From Hyphomicrobium methylovorum (GTDB lineage Bacteria > Pseudomonadota > Alphaproteobacteria > Rhizobiales > Hyphomicrobiaceae), in the NCBI RefSeq assembly GCF_013626205.1, contig NZ_QHJE01000001.1, forward strand, positions 1 through 64,000: a stretch of DNA of 64,000 nucleotides, in the 5' to 3' direction. The translations under genes and the position numbers were made by a program. Shown in pieces: positions 45,591 through 53,250 of this stretch; the first letter of the stretch is position 1; each line of letters starts with the position of its first letter. The notes under the pieces were generated by a model that did not search any database, was not told the DNA's origin, and was given only the letters and a program-made list of their open reading frames with translations.

Positions 45591-46814
45591 CTACCGGCTA
45601 GCGGATTTCTGGGAAGGGTGAGACGGCTCGCTGCTATCGCGTTCGGTGAAGAGCTTTTTGATCGATCGTGCGGCCTGACGAATACGCTGCTCATTCTCGA
45701 CGAGAGCAATCCGGATGAAGCCTTCGCCGTGCTCGCCGAAGCCGACGCCCGGTGAAACAGCGACGTCCGCCTCCTCGATCAGCATCTTTGAAAACTCGAC
45801 CGAACCAAGATGACGGTAGCGTTCGGGAACCGGCGCCCAAGCGAACATGGTTGCAGGCGGCGGCGGAATATCGAACCCGGCGCGGCCGAAGCTTTCAACC
45901 AACGCATCGCGACGGCCTTTGTAGAGCGCGCGAATTTCGTCGACGCAGTCCTGCGGACCATTGAGTGCGGCGGCGGCCGCGACCTGTATCGGTGTGAAGG
46001 CGCCGTAGTCGAGATAGGATTTGACGCGCGCAAGCGCACCAATCAAACGCTCGTTGCCGACCGCGAAGCCCATGCGCCAGCCGGGCATGTTGTACGTTTT
46101 CGAGAGCGACGTGAATTCGACAGATATGTCTTTCGCGCCGGGAACTTCCAGGATCGATGGCGGCGGCACGCCGTCATAGTAGAGTTCGGCATAAGCGATA
46201 TCGGACAGAATGATAAGTTCGTGACGCTTCGCCAGCGCGACCGCTTCCTTGTAGAAGTCCAACCCGACGACCTGTGCCGTCGGGTTCGACGGAAAGGAGA
46301 TGACAACCGCCAGCGGTTTCGGGATCGAATGTTTCACCGCATGGTCGATGGCGCGGAGGAAATCTTCGCCGTTGCTTGCGGGCAGATGGCGGATCGAGGC
46401 ACCAGCAATGATGAAGCCGAAGGCGTGGATCGGGTAGGTCGGGTTCGGCACGAGAACGACATCACCCGGCGCTGCAATGGCCTGCGCGATATTCGCAAAG
46501 CCTTCCTTCGAGCCGAGTGTTGCGACAATCTCCGTTTCGGGATCGAGCTTCACGCCGAAGCGGCGCTCATAGTAGGCAGCCTGCGCCTTGCGGAGGCCGG
46601 GTATGCCCTTCGAGGCCGAATATCTATGCGTCCGAGGTTTGTTAATCGTCTCGATTAACTTGTCGACGATGTGCTGCGGCGTCGGCATGTCCGGGTTGCC
46701 CATGCCGAGGTCGACGATGTCGGCGCCGCGCGCGCGGGCAGCAGCTTTTAAACGGTTCACTTCCGCAAAGACATAAGGCGGGAGGCGCTTGATACGATGA
46801 AAGTCTTCGCTCAC
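45591..46814 (-). CDS. Class I aminotransferase (AlaC / LL-diaminopimelate aminotransferase-like)
   Basis: This 407-residue PLP enzyme is most like the AlaC alanine transaminase and LL-diaminopimelate aminotransferase group. The PLP-binding Lys is in SLSKTYNMPGWRMGF; other motifs are DLGMGNPDMPTP, HRYSASKGIPGLRKA, VPNPTYPIH and FPSNPTAQ. The start is GTG at 46814 with GAGGGT about 8 nt upstream. It lies 10 nt before hom in the same operon, a pairing common in alphaproteobacteria that suggests an amino-acid role linked to the aspartate family. The exact amino-group donor is not decided by sequence. Confidence 0.9.
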   Translation of the reverse strand: MSEDFHRIKRLPPYVFAEVNRLKAAARARGADIVDLGMGNPDMPTPQHIVDKLIETINKPRTHRYSASKGIPGLRKAQAAYYERRFGVKLDPETEIVATLGSKEGFANIAQAIAAPGDVVLVPNPTYPIHAFGFIIAGASIRHLPASNGEDFLRAIDHAVKHSIPKPLAVVISFPSNPTAQVVGLDFYKEAVALAKRHELIILSDIAYAELYYDGVPPPSILEVPGAKDISVEFTSLSKTYNMPGWRMGFAVGNERLIGALARVKSYLDYGAFTPIQVAAAAALNGPQDCVDEIRALYKGRRDALVESFGRAGFDIPPPPATMFAWAPVPERYRHLGSVEFSKMLIEEADVAVSPGVGFGEHGEGFIRIALVENEQRIRQAARSIKKLFTERDSSEPSHPSQKSASR

Positions 46815-47178
46815 CGGTATTGACCCTCAGCGCCATCATCCGGCGCCCCTGGTGTTGACGTTCACACGCTGGCCTGCGCGGCTTGGTTAAGCGCCACCGG
46901 TCAGGGCATTTTAGAGATCGCCGCATTCTTTACGCTTGCGGCTGCCTGTCCGTCCAGTGCCGCGCCGCGGCATGGCTGGTAATCATGCTCATTAGGCCGC
47001 GCAAAACGCATTTGCCGCGGCGCGGCGTCAAATATGCCGCCCTGGTTTTGGCACGCCGCCATTCTACTTAGAGGCAACCCTGGCGCTACGCGATTCGGCT
47101 TGATCGAGCGCGGCCGCAGGGGCAGTCTTCGAAGCGCAACGTCAAGCGTTCGGACGTCTAGGGAAACGCACAAAGAAC
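46815..47178. other. Divergent regulatory region between the aminotransferase gene and phaC
   Basis: These 364 bases must contain promoters for aminotransferase-hom and for phaC. The region is GC-rich, with CCGCGGCG-type short repeats near 46960 and 47015. No ORF or stable terminator hairpin can be supported. Confidence 0.45.
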
Positions 47179-48987
47179 ATGCCGCAAGATAGCCGCGAGC
47201 CTCCTTCTTTTCTAGCGCGCTACATGATCGCGAACCCAGAAGAGTTCGCTTCCAACCTCCTGAAGGCGTTTGAGCGCGGTAGTGCCGCTATGGCGCAGCT
47301 GGCGGACCGGCCAGACGCAAAGCTCGGGCCATACAGCGCTGCCAGCGAATTTTCCGCAGCGACCGAGACAGTCTCGGCTTTGCTCAGGACGTGGCTTTCC
47401 GATCCGATCAAGCTTTCGGAGGCTCAGGCGCTGTTCTTCAGCCAGTTCGCCGCGCTGTGGAACAACGTCATCACGCGGACGATCGGCTTGCCGGTCGAGC
47501 CGCTCATCGCGCCAGCAGCGGGTGACAATCGATTCAAGGATCCGGAATGGAGTTCCAATCCGTTCTTCGATTTCTGCAAGCAGGCCTACCTGCTGGCATG
47601 CAAATGGGCGGAAGATCAGCTTGCCGCGATGCCGAACCTCGATCCGCGCGAACGCCACCGCGCTGAATTCTATCTACGGCAGCTCACAAGCGCCTATTCG
47701 CCGACGAATTTTCTCATCACCAACCCGGAAGTGATCCGCGCAACGCTCGAGACGAACGGGCGCAATCTTCTTCAGGGCGTGGAGCAACTGGCGTTTGACC
47801 TGAAGCATTCCGGCGATCTGATGAAGATCAGCCAGACGGATGCCGCTGCGTTCGAGCTTGGGCGCAATCTAGCGATGACGCCTGGAAAGGTCGTTTTTCA
47901 AAACGAGCTTCTGCAGCTGATCCAGTATTCGCCGACGACCGAGAAAGTGCGCGAGCGGCCGCTGCTGATGGTGCCGCCGTGGATCAACAAATATTACATC
48001 CTCGACCTGACGAGCGCGAAGAGCCTCATCAAGTACGTCGTGGATCAAGGGTTCACAGTCTTCATCGTGTCCTGGGTCAATCCCGACGAACGCCTCGCGG
48101 ATAAGACCTTCGAAGACTACATCCTTGAAGGCATTCTCGAAGCCGTGCGCGCCGTTCGAGAGGAAACGAACGTCGAGAAGATCAACGTGCTCGGCTATTG
48201 CGTGGGTGGCACGGCGCTCGCGACCGGCCTTGCCTATCTCGCCAAGCGCGGCGAAGACCCGTTTGAAAGTTGCACGCTGCTGACGACACAGGTCGACTTC
48301 ACGCTTGCCGGAGACCTTCTGCTCTTCACTGACGACACGCAGCTCGATAGCCTTGAAACGCTGATGACAGAGCGTGGCTTCCTCGACGGCTCGCGCATGG
48401 CGAACGTATTCAACATGATGCGGCCGCGCGACCTGATCTGGCCGTACGTCATCAACAATTACATGCTCGGCAAGAAGCCATTCCCGTTTGATCTCCTCTT
48501 CTGGAACCAAGATTCAACGCGCATGGCCGCCGCAAATCACCGTTTCTATCTGCGGGAATTCTATAACGAAAACCGGCTGGCCAAGGGCGATATGGACCTC
48601 GGCGGTATCAAGCTGAATCTCGCGAAGATCACGCTGCCGATCTTCTCCGTAGCGGCGCGCGAAGATCATATCGCTCCGGCGGCGTCTGTGTTCCGTGGCG
48701 TGCAGATGTTCGGCGGCCCGATTGAGTTTGTGCTCGCGGGCTCAGGCCACATCGCTGGCGTCGTCAATCCGCCGGAGAAGGTGAAGTACCAGTACTGGAC
48801 CAAGGGCACCGCGATGGACAGTCTTGCCGATTGGCAGAAATCGGCGAAAGAGCACCCCGGTTCGTGGTGGCCCTATTGGATCGGCTGGCTGTCCGAACGA
48901 TCTGGCGAGTGGATAGATGCCCGTGAGCCGGGCGCCGGTCTTGGCGTCATTGAAGACGCTCCCGGTTCTTACGTCAAAGCGCGGTAA
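47179..48987 (+). CDS. phaC: Class I poly(3-hydroxyalkanoate) synthase
   Basis: PhaC polymerises (R)-3-hydroxyacyl-CoA to polyhydroxyalkanoate on intracellular granules, a carbon store used by many methylotrophs. The 602-residue length and single subunit mark class I. The N-terminal third is the variable granule/dimer region; the catalytic alpha/beta-hydrolase domain follows, with the modified lipase box GYCVGG and nucleophile C341. The catalytic Asp is expected in AREDHIAP and the His in GSGHIAGVVNPP. phaA, phaB, phasin and phaR are not adjacent. A hairpin terminator follows the stop. Confidence 0.96.
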   Translation: MPQDSREPPSFLARYMIANPEEFASNLLKAFERGSAAMAQLADRPDAKLGPYSAASEFSAATETVSALLRTWLSDPIKLSEAQALFFSQFAALWNNVITRTIGLPVEPLIAPAAGDNRFKDPEWSSNPFFDFCKQAYLLACKWAEDQLAAMPNLDPRERHRAEFYLRQLTSAYSPTNFLITNPEVIRATLETNGRNLLQGVEQLAFDLKHSGDLMKISQTDAAAFELGRNLAMTPGKVVFQNELLQLIQYSPTTEKVRERPLLMVPPWINKYYILDLTSAKSLIKYVVDQGFTVFIVSWVNPDERLADKTFEDYILEGILEAVRAVREETNVEKINVLGYCVGGTALATGLAYLAKRGEDPFESCTLLTTQVDFTLAGDLLLFTDDTQLDSLETLMTERGFLDGSRMANVFNMMRPRDLIWPYVINNYMLGKKPFPFDLLFWNQDSTRMAAANHRFYLREFYNENRLAKGDMDLGGIKLNLAKITLPIFSVAAREDHIAPAASVFRGVQMFGGPIEFVLAGSGHIAGVVNPPEKVKYQYWTKGTAMDSLADWQKSAKEHPGSWWPYWIGWLSERSGEWIDAREPGAGLGVIEDAPGSYVKAR

Positions 48988-49001
48988 GCGGTCTGGATTG
49001 A

Positions 49002-49038
49002 GGCTGGCTCCGTAGCTCGCGAGCCAGCCCGGAGTTTT
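49002..49038 (+). terminator. Probable terminator of phaC
   Basis: GGCTGGCTC (49002-49010) and GAGCCAGCC (49021-49029) form a 9-bp perfect stem with a 10-nt loop; TTTT follows after five bases. It starts 15 nt past the phaC stop codon. Confidence 0.65.
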
Positions 49039-49170
49039 GTTGGCGCTACTGCGACGCGCGTTTCGCGCGCCAACGGAAACATTTCTTTGGCGCTGGCGAC
49101 TCTCCTTCGTCGCGCCGGCCGAAGTTTTCTTTGGACGCTGGCGACTCTCCTGCGTCGAACCGGCCGCCAG
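49036..49170. repeat. Degenerate tandem repeat, units of about 44-46 bp
   Basis: Two clear units start at 49082 and 49126, each beginning TTTCTTTGG and containing GCTGGCGACTCTCC, then GTCG and CCGGCCG. A weaker first unit starts at 49036 (TTTGTTGGCGCT). The second and third differ by a handful of substitutions and one extra base. It lies in the noncoding gap after phaC and is not a coding repeat. Confidence 0.7.
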
Positions 49171-49189
49171 CGTTTAGGCGCATAGACAC

Positions 49190-49510
49190 TCAAGCCAGTT
49201 CGAATTCGCCTTCAAAATCCACAGGCCACAGGACCGTGAACTCTTCCGCATCGAGCGTGCGGAAGGCGACTGCATTGATATCGAGCTCATCGGCCGCGCT
49301 CTCGACGATCGGCTCGATCTTCTCCCAAACCCGTTCTGCGTTCTTGGTGCGCAGAATGAGATTGATGACTCCGTTGCCCGGTTCGTGACCATCGACCTCG
49401 ACAGCCGTCGAGCGCTCGAAGGTTTCGATCAGCTTATCTTCGAGTTCGATCACCTTCTCGATGGTGTCGTCGTCGTCACCTTGAAATTGCAGTACAAGCT
49501 GGTGGTTCAT
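49190..49510 (-). CDS. Conserved hypothetical protein
   Basis: This 106-residue acidic protein of unknown function opens with MNHQLVLQFQGDDDDTIEKVIELEDKL (split in two strands/helices) and ends with a beta-rich EEFTVLWPVDFEGEFELA. It has no signal or membrane segments. The predicted alternation of strands and helices resembles ACT-like or ferredoxin-like folds, but no family is claimed. It lies 23 nt downstream of metY on the same strand and is probably cotranscribed with it. Confidence 0.72.
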   Translation of the reverse strand: MNHQLVLQFQGDDDDTIEKVIELEDKLIETFERSTAVEVDGHEPGNGVINLILRTKNAERVWEKIEPIVESAADELDINAVAFRTLDAEEFTVLWPVDFEGEFELA

Positions 49511-49533
49511 GACCCCTTCCCGGCAGTTACAGT

Positions 49534-50820
49534 TCAGTTTGCGGCGAACGCCTGATCCAGATCGGCAATGATGTCTTCGACATCTTCGATGCCGACCGAC
49601 AAACGCACGACGTCAGGACCGGCCCCCGCGGCTATACGTTCTTCGTCTCGAAGCTGGCGGTGGGTGGTCGACGCCGGATGGATCACAAGGCTTCGCGTGT
49701 CGCCAATGTTTGCCAGCAGGCTGAAGAGCTTCAGCTTCGAAACAAATTTTACGCCCGCTTCATAACTGCCCTTAAGCCCGAAGGTGAATAGGGCTCCGGC
49801 GCCTTTCGGACAGATTTTTTGCTGCACTGCGTGGTTTGGGCTGCTCGGAAGTCCCGCGTAATTCACCCAGGCGACTCCGGGGTGTTTTTCCAGCCACTTG
49901 GCAACCGCAAGGGCGTTGTCGCAATGGCGCTGCATGCGGAGCGGCAGGGTTTCGGTTCCCGTCAGCAACAGGAACGCATTGAACGGCGAAATGGATGGGC
50001 CGAGATCTCGCAATCCGAGGACGCGGGCGGCGATCGCAAACGCCATTGGTCCGAAGGCGTCGGCCATGACCATGCCGTTGTACGACGCGATGGGCTCGAC
50101 AAGCGACTTATACCGGAACTTGCTTTTCTGCCAATCGAAGGTGCCGCAATCGATGATGATGCCGCCGATGGAGTTGCCATGTCCGCCGATGAATTTCGTC
50201 AGGCTGTGAACGACGATGTCGGCACCGAATTCCTTCGGACGGCAGAGGTAGGGCGTCGCCAGCGTGTTGTCGACGATGAATGGAACACCGGCTTTCTTCG
50301 CAACAGCGGCGATGGCCTGCAGGTCCATCACGACGCCGCCGGGATTGGCCAGGCTTTCGCAGAAGATCGCGCGCGTCTTCGGCGTGATTGCGCGCTCAAA
50401 CGATGCGGGATCCGTTCCGTCGGCCCAGACGACGTTCCAATTGAACTTCTTGAACGAGTGATTGAACTGGGTAATCGAGCCACCGTAAAGCTGACGCGCG
50501 GCGATGAATTCGTCGCCGGGTTCCAGCAGCGTATGCATCGCCAAAAACTGCGCGGCGTGGCCGGACGAGACTGCGAGCGCCGCGGAACCACCTTCGAGAG
50601 CGGCAATACGGCTCTCAAGCACTTCCTGAGTCGGGTTGTTGATGCGCGTGTAGATGTTGCCGAACGCTTCCAGCCCGAACAACGCAGCCGCGTGATCCGC
50701 ATCCTTGAAGACGTAAGACGTCGTCTGATAGATCGGCGTCACACGCGCGCCGGTGGTCGGGTCCGGCGCTGCTCCGGCATGGACCGCCTGTGTTGCAAAT
50801 CCCTTTGGCGGCTGGCTCAT
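49534..50820 (-). CDS. metY: O-acetylhomoserine sulfhydrylase (aminocarboxypropyltransferase)
   Basis: MetY makes homocysteine from O-acetylhomoserine and sulfide, or methionine with methanethiol. The 428-residue length is characteristic of MetY rather than the shorter MetZ/MetB. The PLP lysine lies in VVHSLTKFIGGHGNSIGG; the N-terminal GFATQAVHAG and RINNPTQEVLE and the C-terminal SLVIHPASTTHRQL are typical. The ATG at 50820 is used: AGGGAG lies 8 nt before it, and that ribosome-binding site sits in the 3' arm of a perfect hairpin (separate entry). hom at 44255 supplies the carbon skeleton. Confidence 0.95.
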   Translation of the reverse strand: MSQPPKGFATQAVHAGAAPDPTTGARVTPIYQTTSYVFKDADHAAALFGLEAFGNIYTRINNPTQEVLESRIAALEGGSAALAVSSGHAAQFLAMHTLLEPGDEFIAARQLYGGSITQFNHSFKKFNWNVVWADGTDPASFERAITPKTRAIFCESLANPGGVVMDLQAIAAVAKKAGVPFIVDNTLATPYLCRPKEFGADIVVHSLTKFIGGHGNSIGGIIIDCGTFDWQKSKFRYKSLVEPIASYNGMVMADAFGPMAFAIAARVLGLRDLGPSISPFNAFLLLTGTETLPLRMQRHCDNALAVAKWLEKHPGVAWVNYAGLPSSPNHAVQQKICPKGAGALFTFGLKGSYEAGVKFVSKLKLFSLLANIGDTRSLVIHPASTTHRQLRDEERIAAGAGPDVVRLSVGIEDVEDIIADLDQAFAAN

Positions 50821-50828
50821 GCTCAATT

Positions 50829-50857
50829 CTCCCTGACATCGATTTGACGTCAGGGAG
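50829..50857 (-). promoter_or_regulatory. Hairpin covering the metY ribosome-binding site
   Basis: On the minus strand CTCCCTGAC and GTCAGGGAG form a 9-bp perfect stem with an 11-nt loop. The second arm contains the AGGGAG ribosome-binding site of metY, 8 nt before the ATG. When folded it should block ribosome entry. It does not match the SAM-II riboswitch consensus. Confidence 0.65.
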
Positions 50858-50898
50858 CGCAGGCTGCGGCCGGAGTCAACCTTCCCGGTAGAGGGAGG

Positions 50899-51105
50899 TC
50901 AGAGATTGGCGAACTGGCCCGCTATGCCGCAACGCCACTTGCGGATGACCCAATTGGGGTGTTCCCCAATCCACTTTGCCATTTCGATCTGACCGGACAT
51001 CATGCACTGCCCAGCAGTGACGCTTTCGCCTTCGAAATTCAGCCTTACCTCCCTGCAGCGGGAGGGCTGGTCGAGCATGCAGACGGATACCACGAGTTCA
51101 ATCAT
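50899..51105 (-). CDS. Small Cys/Trp protein, paralogue of the gene at 34827-35027
   Basis: This 68-residue protein starts at ATG 51105 with GGGGGTCCT just upstream. It shares with the protein at 34827 the pattern VC-x3-QP-x2-CR near residues 8-17, a Cys near 34, and the C-terminal AKWIGEHPNWVIRKWRCG. Two tryptophans in the HPxWxIxKWRCG motif and paired Cys are the family marks. No function is known. It lies upstream of metY on the same strand, with 72 nt of noncoding DNA between it and the metY hairpin. Confidence 0.75.
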   Translation of the reverse strand: MIELVVSVCMLDQPSRCREVRLNFEGESVTAGQCMMSGQIEMAKWIGEHPNWVIRKWRCGIAGQFANL

Positions 51106-51497
51106 AGGACCCCCAGGTTCAGCTAGGACCTCTCTTGCGAGCGATCCGGTTGGCCCTGGGCGGTTCCTCGTGTCTGCTTTTTATGGCACGGCGAATATCG
51201 GCAAAGTATGCGGGAAAAATTCTCGATCGCAATGATTGCGCTGTCGCAGTCCGGCGCTAATCGCCTGCGCATGTTGAATTGGTCTGCCGATGTTGCGAGA
51301 ATGTACCAGAGATGTGTCAAATATGTTTGACACATGTTTGCGCCCGTGTACCTGCGGTGTCTCCCATGCTCAAAGCGACGCCGGGATGCAACATCCTGAT
51401 CGTTATTTGGAACGTAATCCTATGTGTGGGCTTGTAGAAACGCCGCTCTAGAGCGATGTGTGCGGAACACGACCCGTTAATTGGTTAAGGGCAACAG
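51106..51497. other. Noncoding region with a long palindrome
   Basis: These 392 bases lie between the divergent small genes at 50899 and 51498. The main structure is the 24-bp palindrome at 51312-51335. No ORF with a ribosome-binding site was found. TTAATTGGTTAA near 51478-51489 resembles half-sites of the CtrA box but has a 4-bp instead of a 7-bp spacer. Confidence 0.5.
51312..51335. promoter_or_regulatory. Perfect 10-bp-arm palindrome (operator-like)
   Basis: ATGTGTCAAA and TTTGACACAT form perfect arms around TATG. Each arm contains TTGACA or its complement, which equals a -35 hexamer, but no matching -10 was found at 16-18 bp on either strand. It looks like a dimeric regulator site. The target gene could be the small membrane protein at 51498 or an unrecognised RNA. 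Confidence 0.55.
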
Positions 51498-51731
51498 ATG
51501 ACAGTTTCCGGGGCCTCTTCGGCCGAGAGTTCGACGTGGGAAGACAGCGTTCAGTCTGTTCAGTCTGTTACTCCGACCGTCGGGTGGTTTTTACGACGAT
51601 CCGCGCTTTGGGCGGCGATTGTAGTGGCTGCAGTTGTATCCGCTTGCGCGCTCTATGCCTTCGCCAATGACGTTGGCGCCAGCAACACGCATATGGGCCC
51701 AGCGCAGACGAGCCAAAGTTTTAAGATCTAA
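51498..51731 (+). CDS. Small single-pass membrane protein
   Basis: This 77-residue protein starts at ATG 51498 with TAAGGG about 8 nt upstream. A Ser/Thr-rich N-terminus (about 1-30) precedes one hydrophobic segment, SALWAAIVVAAVVSACALYAF, and a short tail. No homologous family is recognised. Support comes from the good ribosome-binding site and the typical small membrane-protein layout. It lies downstream of the region with the 24-bp palindrome. Confidence 0.55.
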   Translation: MTVSGASSAESSTWEDSVQSVQSVTPTVGWFLRRSALWAAIVVAAVVSACALYAFANDVGASNTHMGPAQTSQSFKI

Positions 51732-51964
51732 AAGCACTTCATTCGTGTGCCTGACGGTGGGCGACGGGATAAATTCTGGCCGCTCGTCCGTTTAAACAGC
51801 ATCTGTTATGATTTTCGGTGCCATTTTCGACAGGTCACCGTGGAGCGAAGACGGGGTATTCTGAATTAGATTTTACTTTTGGCTCGTGGCGGTGTCGTGC
51901 TCTTGATCCCTGACATGGCTACCTTTTATTATCATTCCCGGGTTGGCCCGAGGGACGCGTTCGA

Positions 51965-52723
51965 ATGACGGAGCAGCAAAAGAAGTTTCCGGAGTTCTAC
52001 GTCACTGCTCCGCAGCCTTGTCCCTATTTGCCCGGCCGCCTCGAACGGAAGCTTTTCACCCATCTCACGCATGACAAGCCGCCGGAACTGGTGGACCGTC
52101 TGCTGACGACCGGCTTTCGACGCAGTCAAAACATTGCCTATGTGCCGTACTGCGAAGGCTGCCAAGCCTGCGTGTCTGTGCGCGTGCTGGTCGACGAATT
52201 TCAGCCTGACCGTTCGATGCGGCGCAGTTGGGCGCGGAACTCCGGACTCGTCGCGCGGCGCACCGCGCCTATTCCGACGGCCGAGCAGTATGCGCTTTTC
52301 CGGACCTACATCGACGCGCGCCACAGCGATGGCGGCATGGCCGATATGACGATGCTCGATTATCGCATGATGGTCGAGGACACCGTGATCGAGACGTTCC
52401 TCACAGAGTACCGCGCGAAGCCCGAAGGTGCGGACGACATCACCTTCGAATCCTGGCCGCTCAAAGCTGTCTCGCTTTGCGACCGGCTGACGGACGGCAT
52501 TTCGATGGTCTACAGCTTTTACGATCCAGATGACGGTGGGGCTGGCCTCGGCACCTACATGATCCTCGAGCACATTGCGTTTGCGCAGCGCATCGGCGTA
52601 CCGCACGTTTACCTCGGCTACTGGATCGAGGGCTCGCGGAAGATGGCTTACAAGACGCGCTTTCGTCCGCAAGAGAGACTTGGTCCGGACCGGTGGGAAC
52701 GCGCCGACGACACCACCGAGTAA
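51965..52723 (+). CDS. bpt: Aspartate/glutamate leucyltransferase (Bpt)
   Basis: Bpt attaches leucine from Leu-tRNA to proteins with N-terminal Asp or Glu, marking them for ClpS/ClpAP degradation (N-degron pathway). The 252-residue length is normal. Seen are CPYLPGRLERKLFTHL at the N-terminus, YVPYCEGCQACVSVRV with its Cys cluster, and the C-terminal GAGLGTYMILEHIAFAQ and YLGYWIEGSRKMAYKTRFRP typical of the GNAT-like transferase core. GAGGGA lies about 9 nt before the ATG. Confidence 0.93.
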   Translation: MTEQQKKFPEFYVTAPQPCPYLPGRLERKLFTHLTHDKPPELVDRLLTTGFRRSQNIAYVPYCEGCQACVSVRVLVDEFQPDRSMRRSWARNSGLVARRTAPIPTAEQYALFRTYIDARHSDGGMADMTMLDYRMMVEDTVIETFLTEYRAKPEGADDITFESWPLKAVSLCDRLTDGISMVYSFYDPDDGGAGLGTYMILEHIAFAQRIGVPHVYLGYWIEGSRKMAYKTRFRPQERLGPDRWERADDTTE

Positions 52724-52730
52724 AGTGTAC

Positions 52731-53195
52731 TCACTTCGCAAGCTCGGCGTTTATCTTGCCAAACATATACGTCCACTTTGCCGTCTGCGTATCGACGAGC
52801 AGTTTCATGCGCGCACGGAGTTCCAGCAGCATGGCGCAATCCGGCTTTGCCGATGCGGCCCCCTCTTGCCCCATCGAAGAAATGGCGGACAACAGTTCAT
52901 CTGACGACTGGTCATAGACGACCATTTTATCGTCTCGCACGAACGGCTTTGCCTTCTGCATAAACTCGTCGTGGCTCCAGCCGCGCTTGTCTTTCAATTC
53001 GCGCAGCTTCTCTTGAAACTCGGGACGGTTCTTGATGTTGAGGTCGCGCAGGCCCGCCGCTGCGGTCTCGACAACGGATTCGAAGTCAGCCTTCGTGCAC
53101 GTGCCGTCCGCCGGATCGGCTTTCAGGCCGGTGCCGGACAACGCCAGTGCTAAAGCCGCGAAGATCGCGCCCGCGATGTTAATGAACCCGCCCAT
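52731..53195 (-). CDS. Exported hypothetical protein
   Basis: This 154-residue protein has a signal peptide (INIAGAIFAALALALSGTGLKA) and a helical mature domain with two Cys residues (GTCTKADF and KPDCAMLLE). It ends 7 nt from the bpt stop, convergent. No family is recognised. It is followed upstream by parC at a distance of 55 nt on the same strand, so it may be transcribed from the parC promoter. Confidence 0.7.
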   Translation of the reverse strand: MGGFINIAGAIFAALALALSGTGLKADPADGTCTKADFESVVETAAAGLRDLNIKNRPEFQEKLRELKDKRGWSHDEFMQKAKPFVRDDKMVVYDQSSDELLSAISSMGQEGAASAKPDCAMLLELRARMKLLVDTQTAKWTYMFGKINAELAK

Positions 53196-53250
53196 AGGAT
53201 TGTCGTAGCTTTACGACACCACTTGGACAAGCGCGGGCGATCAACACTTC

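Noticed and set aside
50821-50898. SAM-II riboswitch before metY
   Set aside because: The characteristic GATTTAA...GCTAAA pseudoknot sequences of SAM-II are absent; only a simple hairpin is present.
51478-51489. CtrA-binding site (TTAA half-sites)
   Set aside because: The spacing is 4 bp, not the 7 bp of the CtrA consensus.
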